NCBI GenBank assembly: GCA_003451785.1
Contig: DMJL01000303.1
Span: 1-12,188 of the forward strand
From: Bacteroidales bacterium
GTDB taxonomy: Bacteria > Bacteroidota > Bacteroidia > Bacteroidales > UBA7960
Direction of reading: 5' to 3'
Length of the DNA stretch: 12,188 nt
The translations under genes were made by a program, and so were the position numbers. This document shows positions 7,589 to 12,188 of this stretch, in pieces. The notes below the pieces were generated by a model, which worked only from the letters and a program-made list of their open reading frames with translations, was not told the origin of the DNA and ran no database searches. The stretch's first letter is position 1. Each line of letters begins with the position of its first letter.

Positions 7589-8457
7589 AAAGTTGGTTGT
7601 TCAAAAATTTGCACTAAACCCTGCTTTTGCTCATTTGTGATAGTTTTTCTTCTATCGGCAATATCTACGCACACTTCGCCCAGCATTTTGTATAGGTTTA
7701 CTTGATTTGGCAACTTGTGTTTCAAAGCCAGAATATGCCCTTGCACCGTAGGAATATCTCCACGAGAAATAGGCCCGGTAAGTGCCTTTTCTGTATCGTG
7801 ATTCAATATATTTTGCAAGGTAGTAGTCAATAAGGGTTTCAAGGCAGGTAATGCATCACTGGGTTTAACACCTGATGAAACTAGCCAATTGATTGCTGTA
7901 TCAACCACCGCAACCATATAGTTGCTAGCCATACAGGCCGCTGCATGGTACAAAGACTTCATATCCACTGGTATTTGCAAAGGCAAACAGCCAAGACTGC
8001 GGACAATTTGCAAACAAACTTCTTTTGCCACATTATCACCTTCAATGGCTACATAGGCATTGATAAAATTCAAATGACCTGTTTGTGCATCGGGGAATGT
8101 CTGTAATGGATGAAAGGAACCAGCAAAACAACCAATATCTGAAGCGGCTGAAAGTTCTTGTGAGCTAAATGCTCCACTGGTGTGGAGAACTACCATTCCC
8201 GTGCGCAGTCTGCCAGTATCAACAAGTTCGCTACACAACTTGCTCAATTCCCTATCGGGCACGGTTAGAAAAACCACATCGCAATCCAATTTATTATTTT
8301 GGATAGCTCCAAAAGAAACAACACCCAAGCGCTCAGCCACCAATAATGCTTTGGATGGGTCTATATCGTAAATCCCCGAAACATTAAAACCCGATAACAA
8401 TAGGGCTTTGGCCAAAGATTCGCCAATATTACCTGCACCCACAAAGGCTATTTTCAC
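7585..8457 (-). CDS. Rossmann-fold DUF2520 oxidoreductase, candidate ketopantoate reductase
   Basis: The 290-residue protein begins with a dinucleotide-binding fold (KIAFVGAGNIGESLAKALL, GxGxxG near residues 8-13), with VVFLTVPDREL and HTSGAFSS further on. It ends with an alpha-helical DUF2520 domain containing YHAAACMASNYMVAVVD and GPISRGDIPTVQGH. It resembles the 6-phosphogluconate/F420-type dehydrogenase superfamily. The pathway between PanB and PanC needs an NADPH-dependent ketopantoate reductase. No panE or ilvC lies here and this gene overlaps panB, so I infer that it fills that step. As I recall, the non-PanE reductase PanG described in Francisella is of similar type, which would fit, but this is from memory. 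The GTG at 8457 is preferred over a TTG 21 bases upstream. It follows AAGGAGG by 5 bases and gives the compact N-terminus just before the first beta strand. Confidence 0.85.
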   Translation of the reverse strand: MKIAFVGAGNIGESLAKALLLSGFNVSGIYDIDPSKALLVAERLGVVSFGAIQNNKLDCDVVFLTVPDRELSKLCSELVDTGRLRTGMVVLHTSGAFSSQELSAASDIGCFAGSFHPLQTFPDAQTGHLNFINAYVAIEGDNVAKEVCLQIVRSLGCLPLQIPVDMKSLYHAAACMASNYMVAVVDTAINWLVSSGVKPSDALPALKPLLTTTLQNILNHDTEKALTGPISRGDIPTVQGHILALKHKLPNQVNLYKMLGEVCVDIADRRKTITNEQKQGLVQIFEQPTL

Positions 8458-8570
8458 AAAAACCTCCTTCTGTGGCAAAAAAACTGTTGGGATAAAACCA
8501 TATTTGGTTTGAAAAAAACCTTTTGATTTATAGCGTTAGAGTGGACGAATTGAAGGTGGGATGCCTCCAT
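8454..8570 (-). CDS. Possible 38-codon leader ORF before the pan operon
   Basis: An ATG at 8570 opens a 38-residue frame that starts MEASHLQFVH and ends CHRRRFL. Its TGA overlaps the GTG start of the DUF2520 gene as GTGA. The frame contains the Shine-Dalgarno of the next gene. No Shine-Dalgarno precedes its own ATG, and a frame this long without a stop arises fairly often by chance. It could be a leader peptide coupling translation to the operon, or nothing. Confidence 0.2.
   Translation of the reverse strand: MEASHLQFVHSNAINQKVFFKPNMVLSQQFFCHRRRFL
8460..8471 (-). promoter_or_regulatory. Shine-Dalgarno that decides the GTG start of the DUF2520 gene
   Basis: AAGGAGG stands 5 bases before GTG at 8457. 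It is one of only two strong ribosome-binding sites seen in the window, the other being at infC, and it fixes the first start of the pan operon. Confidence 0.7.
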
Positions 8571-8676
8571 GAAATCTATTGCACAAAGTTTTGAACAGCA
8601 CCGAAAGAAAAACTCAGTCATTAAGGTACTTTAGAAAATGGCACAATAAAAACCCGGCGTTTGATGAATTAGCCTG

Positions 8677-8708
8677 CAAAATTATTACTTTGTTTAATAC
8701 CCCCAAAA
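8677..8708 (-). promoter_or_regulatory. Consensus Bacteroidetes promoter, likely for the pan operon
   Basis: On the - strand TTTTG at 8708-8704 is followed by a 19-base spacer and TAATTTTG at 8684-8677, a full match to the TTTG-N19-TAnnTTTG consensus. It points towards the pan operon. Transcription would start near 8670, giving a leader of about 210 bases before the GTG at 8457. No other gene lies between, so it either drives the operon or a small RNA. Confidence 0.6.
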
Positions 8709-8855
8709 TAATTAATCGTGATTGCAAGGTACATTTTGAAGTTGCTTGGAAACTTTGACCCTTTATCTGGATTACAAATTGACCAAACAGGAGATTTTGC
8801 TTTTGGTTAAAAACTTTTTTAGGCTATAGTTAGAACTACCGCTCATAAGGTTTTT

Positions 8856-8880
8856 CGACCCTGAAAGGGTCATATGTTTG
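8856..8880 (+). repeat. REP-like palindrome, family A, copy 1
   Basis: GACCCT-GAA-AGGGTC at 8857-8871 forms a 6-pair stem with a 3-base loop. It is followed by a GTTTGTAG tail that recurs in inverted form beside copy 3. Similar GACCCC...GGGGTC repeats followed by a short TTTGTAG-like tail are frequent between genes in Bacteroidota genomes, as I recall. Confidence 0.6.
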
Positions 8881-8907
8881 TAGCACCAAATCGATCATCC
8901 AACTCTT

Positions 8908-8924
8908 CGACCCCGACGGGGTCG
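8908..8924. repeat. REP-like palindrome, family A, copy 2
   Basis: CGACCCC-GAC-GGGGTCG is a perfect 7-pair stem with a 3-base loop. Its centre is 52 bases from that of copy 1 and 54 from that of copy 3. Confidence 0.65.
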
Positions 8925-8951
8925 TACACAACATTGTTACGGTTCATTTCC

Positions 8952-8978
8952 TACAAACCTTCAACCCCTTTGGGGTTG
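8952..8978 (-). repeat. REP-like palindrome, family A, copy 3 (inverted)
   Basis: CAACCCC-TTT-GGGGTTG at 8962-8978 is a perfect 7-pair stem with a 3-base loop. The flanking CTACAAACC at 8952-8960 is the reverse complement of the GTTTGTAG tail of copy 1, so this copy points the opposite way. Relative to copy 2, one G-C pair has become A-T on both arms, which keeps the stem intact. Confidence 0.6.
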
Positions 8979-9022
8979 GTTTTCCAAGACATTGGTGTAA
9001 TATAATGGGGATTTTCTCAAAA

Positions 9023-9084
9023 GCCCACGGTTTCAACCGTGGGTTAAAAGTGCATGTATGGAATATGCAATGGTTTTAACCATT
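9023..9084 (+). repeat. REP-like two-hairpin unit, family B, copy 1
   Basis: A large palindrome CCCACGGTT-TC-AACCGTGGG (9024-9043) is followed, 43 bases centre to centre, by a small one, AATGGTT-TT-AACCATT (9069-9084). The whole unit recurs inverted at 9160-9221. The sequence type is common in Bacteroidota intergenic regions and resembles REP elements moved by single-domain Y1 (RAYT) transposases. No such transposase gene is in this window. Confidence 0.65.
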
Positions 9085-9159
9085 TTTGATGATGGCAATT
9101 TCTTCTGCGGTTCATTTATCAAATTTCCATATTTTATTGAAATCATTAATAATTAATAA

Positions 9160-9221
9160 AACCGTTAAAACGGTTAATGTTAAGATGGTTTTCGCCTTTT
9201 CCCACGGTTGAAACCGTGGGC
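9160..9221 (-). repeat. REP-like two-hairpin unit, family B, copy 2 (inverted)
   Basis: Read on the - strand this unit has the same large palindrome as copy 1, identical at every base (9221-9201). Again 43 bases centre to centre lies a small palindrome, AACCGTT-TT-AACGGTT (9175-9160). The small hairpin differs from that of copy 1 at two pairs, each changed on both arms. The sequence between the two hairpins is not conserved. Copies 1 and 2 face each other across 75 bases. Confidence 0.65.
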
Positions 9222-9265
9222 TATAAAATCATAAATAATGGGCATTTAAAATGATTTTCTCTTTT

Positions 9266-9285
9266 CTCACGATTTAAACCATGGG
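9266..9285. repeat. Degenerate family B palindrome
   Basis: CTCACGATT-TA-AACCATGGG has the 9+2+9 form of the large family B palindrome, but two pairs are broken and one is a wobble. It looks like a decayed copy. No small hairpin accompanies it. Confidence 0.45.
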
Positions 9286-9489
9286 CAATGCACGGAGCAA
9301 AATAGTCATATTGGGCAAAATTACTGCTGCTGGTCAACATGCGCTAGTACATGCCACATTACGACTGGCTCATTGTCGGCCGCTTTACACAGGGTGCATC
9401 AATGCATTCAACACATCGAAGTGCTTCTTGTTGAGACTGCAATAAACCAAAAGGATAATTTTAAAACTAGGTTACTAAAGGCCTACCAG

Positions 9490-9885
9490 CTACAAAATCC
9501 AAGGAAATTTGAAGCAAGGCTCATTGTAAAAGCAATAATCGGCTATACCATTTACTGCAAATGTTTTAATCAGTGCGGCACCCGACAATAATTCTTTAGC
9601 ATAGGCAAGAGTAGTTCCGGTTTTTACACGGTCATCCACTATGAGTATCTTTCTTCCCCTGAAATCGAAGTCTATCTCGGCCATGAGTCGGGGCTTTTCG
9701 TAAAGCTTTTTTTGAGAAGCATCGCGCAGATGAAGCTTTAGGAGATAAACCCCGCAATTCAACCGCTGGTTGAGCAGTGCAGCTGGGATAATTCCCCCGT
9801 TGGCAATGGCCACAATCATGTCGAAACTTTCGGCAAACTCTATGGTTCTCGCCTTCACCAGAATATCTTCAAAACTTTTTGCCAT
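9490..9885 (-). CDS. Phosphoribosyltransferase family protein
   Basis: This is a 131-residue type I phosphoribosyltransferase-fold protein. Enzymes of this class usually join a base to PRPP. The PRPP-binding loop is clear in KILIVDDRVKTGTTLAY at about residues 79-95, with the paired acidic residues Asp84-Asp85. The N-terminal part has the FDMIVAIANGGIIPAALL strand-loop-helix at about 21-38. The end, CFKFPWIL, matches the cysteine-x-(x)-Pro-Trp ending I associate with a short Bacteroidota phosphoribosyltransferase family. The substrate is unknown; a purine or pyrimidine salvage role is possible. The next genes upstream on the same strand are the S-component-like protein and the TonB receptor, but a strong hairpin at 9947-9978 separates them. 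I see no consensus promoter in the 60 bases between. Confidence 0.82.
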   Translation of the reverse strand: MAKSFEDILVKARTIEFAESFDMIVAIANGGIIPAALLNQRLNCGVYLLKLHLRDASQKKLYEKPRLMAEIDFDFRGRKILIVDDRVKTGTTLAYAKELLSGAALIKTFAVNGIADYCFYNEPCFKFPWIL

Positions 9886-9946
9886 GATTTGAGGTAAGTC
9901 TGTAAACTAACTATTTCAGTGATAGAAAAGTAGGTTTTGTGGTTTA

Positions 9947-9978
9947 CAATAACCCCGGCCTAAAGGTCGGGGTTATTG
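9947..9978 (-). terminator. Strong hairpin between the uptake genes and the phosphoribosyltransferase gene
   Basis: CAATAACCCCGGCC at 9947-9960 pairs with GGTCGGGGTTATTG at 9965-9978 around a TAAA loop, giving 14 pairs including one T-G. It begins 97 bases after the S-component stop and lies 61 bases before the phosphoribosyltransferase start. On the - strand no T-run follows. It could terminate or attenuate transcription from the uptake genes, or it may itself be a repeat element. Confidence 0.55.
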
Positions 9979-10074
9979 ATTTAGAATATTCTAACAGAAA
10001 GATATCAATACAAAAATGCTCTTATTGCAGGTTTTTATAAAGACATTGCCACAAAACCATTCAATGTAGAGAAA

Positions 10075-10587
10075 TCAATTTTTGATAAGGTGTTTTATAA
10101 AAAGGTAACCACCAAAAATCTGCAACAGCATTCCTGGTACTCCAATCCTAAAATCGCTGGTTGCAATTACGAAATCGCCTACAATTGCCCACTCAATGAG
10201 GGTTCCGACAACCTGATAAGAAAGCACTACACCGGCTAATAACAAAAGGGTAACATTCTTAAAATGATGTGCAAATAATCCAGCAAAGAGGGCAAGTAGC
10301 ACCGACTTGGTAATGATAGCGGGCAAGAATGCTACCATCGGCATTCCAAAAAGGGCTGAGTTTACCAAAGGCGACATAATAGCCGTAATAAGCCCAACTT
10401 TCCATCCGTATTTATAAGCCGCAATGAGTGTAAAAAAGTAAATAGGCAAAAACATCCTGCCACCTAAATCTGTTAGGTGAAAAAGTTGCGGCAGGATAAT
10501 ATTTCCTGCCACAAAGAGCGTTGCAAACAAGTAAGTTTTATACGATTTTGCGCTAAGCGAATATAATTTAACGGCTGCTGCTTCCAT
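10075..10587 (-). CDS. ECF-transporter S-component-like membrane protein
   Basis: This 170-residue very hydrophobic protein has about six membrane segments (roughly 17-36, 44-60, 63-80, 83-106, 112-136, 148-167). The segment GGRMFLPIYFFTLIAAYKYGWKVGLITAIMSPLVNSALFGMPM resembles the conserved core of substrate-binding S components of energy-coupling-factor vitamin transporters: a polar residue plus PxxxxxL, then G...P.....L.G.P. These proteins bind a vitamin or similar cofactor in the inner membrane and dock onto a shared ATPase module. No EcfA or EcfT gene is in the window, so this would be a solitary S component. It follows the TonB receptor by 12 bases, so the two are almost certainly cotranscribed. 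Its substrate cannot be read from the sequence. A non-transport membrane protein is the main alternative. Confidence 0.65.
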   Translation of the reverse strand: MEAAAVKLYSLSAKSYKTYLFATLFVAGNIILPQLFHLTDLGGRMFLPIYFFTLIAAYKYGWKVGLITAIMSPLVNSALFGMPMVAFLPAIITKSVLLALFAGLFAHHFKNVTLLLLAGVVLSYQVVGTLIEWAIVGDFVIATSDFRIGVPGMLLQIFGGYLFIKHLIKN

Positions 10588-10599
10588 GTTGTATTATGT

Positions 10600-12188
10600 T
10601 TAAAAGTTAAAATTCATACCTGCAAAAAATGTTGCTTTTGGCATGGGGTAGCCTATATTTATTTCGTAAGCCTGATTTAATAGATTCTCGCCCGATACAA
10701 ACAACCCAATGTGCCGATTTATCTGATAACTACCCCTTACACTCCAAAGAACAAAGTTAGAAATTTCTGCCGGAATTAAAGAAGTAAAAAGACCGCTAAC
10801 ATATTGAACACCCGTAGAAACTCTTATTTGTTGGTTTGTATATTCTATTCCAAGGAAAGCCTTATGTTCAGGTGCTGCCAAAACAGGAAACTCCATATTA
10901 AGCCAACTGTAATTGGCATTAGCTGTCCAATGTCTGTTAATGTTGTAAGTTACTGATGCTTCTATTCCGCTGTTTCTTATTTCGCCCGTATTTACATTGC
11001 GTGGCCTTCCACCCACGGGTACTGTCTGAATAATGTTGTCGCCTACAATATAAAACACACTCAGACTATACGCTAATCTATCAGCAAATATACGGTGAGC
11101 AATGGATATTTCATAGTTCATCAGGCTCTCGGGCATCAAATCAGGGTTTTGTAGCGGGAACATGAACAGTTCTCTAATGGTGGGGTTCCTGAATCCCCTG
11201 CTTGCCAATGCTTTTATCACCAATGAGTTGGGTAAATGCAACGAAGCACCAGCCTGTGGAATCCATTGAGAACCGGTTCTTGAGTGGTTATCGTATCGCA
11301 ACCCTGCATCAAGAGTCAGAAAAGAACCAATTCCCTGCCGCACATTGATATATCCGGCATACTCGCTTAGGGTTGTATCAACCAATGACATGATTCTGTT
11401 GTCGGTAAATTCACGAACAGCCCTTCCTCCAAACATGCGGTAATCAAGACCAACGGTGATTCTGTTGTTGGGTAGCAAACTTGCAGTTTGGTAAACCGAC
11501 ACACCAAGCATTTTATCGTTGGAATTAAAAAGGAAGTCGCGTGGTAGGCCACCCGGGGCGAATCCATCGTTTATGATATGTTTGCCCCAGTTGTAGTAAA
11601 ACCGGGCAGCACCTGAAGTTAAGTGGTAAGTATTCTCGACTGACAGTGTTGCCATTCCCCTGGTTATTTCCGAATCGTTATCTATCAGAGGATTGGCTAA
11701 TGTTCCCGGATTGGAGGCCTCAAAATGCATAAGGTTGAAACTTGTGTTTACATTCCATTGGTTGCTCAGGTTGTATCCTAATTTTGCAAATCCTGTTAAT
11801 TGCCCGAACTCCATATTATCGCGGTGGCCGTCCGTCCTATTATATGAAACTGAAACCTTGCTGTTGAACCTGCCCCGTTGGATGCGATTGGAAATCAACG
11901 ATTCAATCGTATGAAAAGGGCCGTAATTAAATCTGATGTTTGTAAAAACTGTATCTCTTGTAAGTTTGGGAGTTACAATATTAATTACTCCTCCCATGGC
12001 TTTTGAGCCATAAATCACTGATGCCGGCCCACGAACCACTTCGATTCTTTCGGCCGAAGTGGTTTGATAAGCATCAGCAATCGGATGTCCCATCAAGCCC
12101 ATATATTGGGGTATTCCGTCAATCAACACAAGCAACCCTGTTGTAGGTGATCCTCCAATGCCCCTGAGCCGCATTCCGCCGGCAGCGC
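10600..12188 (-). CDS. TonB-dependent outer-membrane receptor, N-terminus cut by window edge
   Basis: This is an outer-membrane beta-barrel that imports a ligand with energy from TonB. The visible 528 residues begin within the plug domain. MRLRGIGGSPTTGLLVLIDGIPQ and AERIEVVRGPASVIYGSKAMGGVINIVTPKL are classic plug motifs. Then come many amphipathic strands, and the chain ends with the aromatic beta signal FFAGMNFNF. The signal peptide, any TonB box and any N-terminal carboxypeptidase-like domain lie beyond position 12188. The frame is open to the edge, so the ATG at 12174 is internal. No SusD partner follows, which argues against a glycan-utilisation locus. The S-component-like gene behind it suggests a vitamin- or metal-cofactor-type ligand, by analogy with BtuB-like receptors. 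Any riboswitch upstream would be outside the window. Confidence 0.93.
   Translation of the reverse strand, partial: AAGGMRLRGIGGSPTTGLLVLIDGIPQYMGLMGHPIADAYQTTSAERIEVVRGPASVIYGSKAMGGVINIVTPKLTRDTVFTNIRFNYGPFHTIESLISNRIQRGRFNSKVSVSYNRTDGHRDNMEFGQLTGFAKLGYNLSNQWNVNTSFNLMHFEASNPGTLANPLIDNDSEITRGMATLSVENTYHLTSGAARFYYNWGKHIINDGFAPGGLPRDFLFNSNDKMLGVSVYQTASLLPNNRITVGLDYRMFGGRAVREFTDNRIMSLVDTTLSEYAGYINVRQGIGSFLTLDAGLRYDNHSRTGSQWIPQAGASLHLPNSLVIKALASRGFRNPTIRELFMFPLQNPDLMPESLMNYEISIAHRIFADRLAYSLSVFYIVGDNIIQTVPVGGRPRNVNTGEIRNSGIEASVTYNINRHWTANANYSWLNMEFPVLAAPEHKAFLGIEYTNQQIRVSTGVQYVSGLFTSLIPAEISNFVLWSVRGSYQINRHIGLFVSGENLLNQAYEINIGYPMPKATFFAGMNFNF

Larger units (their letters stand above)
8458..9489. 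other. One-kilobase gene-free stretch between pan operon and phosphoribosyltransferase
   Basis: I see no convincing protein-coding gene here. From the pan side it holds a leader region with a short ORF (8454-8570), the promoter at 8677-8708, and about 140 bases without recognisable content (8709-8850). Three hairpins of one palindromic family follow (8856-8978), then five palindromes of a second family (9023-9285). The last 200 bases (9286-9489) hold nothing I recognise; translations of both strands hit stops quickly. The region lies downstream of the phosphoribosyltransferase gene and upstream of the pan promoter. Confidence 0.7.

Noticed and set aside
8495..8510. Palindrome AAACCA-n4-TGGTTT as an operator of the pan operon
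   Set aside because: It lies well downstream of the predicted promoter and is short and AT-rich. I mention it only as part of the leader and do not call it a site.
8856..9285. CRISPR array
   Set aside because: The repeated elements are palindromes of two families with different sequences, mixed orientation and unequal spacing, and no cas genes are near. They fit REP-like elements.
9286..9489. Remnant of a protein gene or transposase
   Set aside because: Translations of both strands meet stops quickly and show no family motif, so a pseudogene call cannot be supported.
9373..9591. Open frame of 72 codons on the + strand
   Set aside because: It runs antisense into the phosphoribosyltransferase gene, has no recognisable domain and no ribosome-binding site.

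Overview
The window most likely comes from a member of the Bacteroidota. Several points agree. Upstream regions carry the Bacteroidetes-type promoter (a TTG near -33, an 18-19 base spacer, then TAnnTTTG near -7). Most genes lack a clear Shine-Dalgarno sequence. The IF3 N-terminus, the phosphoribosyltransferase C-terminus and the TonB-dependent receptor are of types I associate with that phylum. Palindromic REP-like repeats fill the longest gene-free stretch. Base composition is moderate and no tRNA or rRNA gene is visible.

Layout. On the + strand, 108-1427 encodes a lipoyl-dependent 2-oxoacid dehydrogenase E2 subunit. All other genes are on the - strand. They are, by position: a thiamine-binding MTH1187/YqgV-type protein (1445-1756); the translation cluster thrS-infC-rpmI-rplT (transcribed from 5261 down to 2060, with an intrinsic terminator at 2012-2039); a complete pantothenate pathway operon (8457 down to 5507) in the order DUF2520-type reductase, panB, panC, panD with overlapping or nearly touching genes; a 1-kb gene-free stretch (8458-9489) with a promoter, a long leader and two families of palindromic repeats; a purine/pyrimidine-type phosphoribosyltransferase (9490-9885); and a TonB-dependent receptor (truncated by the window edge) followed 12 bases later by a small membrane protein resembling the S component of an ECF vitamin transporter.

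How the genes work together. The pan operon appears to hold all four steps to pantothenate. PanB makes ketopantoate, the DUF2520 Rossmann protein is the obvious candidate for the ketopantoate reductase because no panE or ilvC is present, PanD makes beta-alanine, and PanC joins the two. The receptor and S-component gene form a plausible outer-membrane plus inner-membrane uptake pair for an unidentified small molecule. The phosphoribosyltransferase may be a salvage enzyme, but a strong hairpin separates it from that pair.

Most notable points. First, infC has no ATG, GTG, TTG or CTG at its true N-terminus and appears to start at a rare ATA codon behind a perfect AGGAGG. Second, the repeat region contains an inverted pair of two-hairpin units whose small hairpins differ only by compensatory base-pair changes. 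Third, the pan operon has a consensus promoter about 220 bases upstream of its first start codon, and the leader holds a 38-codon ORF whose stop overlaps that start. I found no clearly new multi-gene system. The receptor/S-component/phosphoribosyltransferase group is the best candidate for unknown biology.
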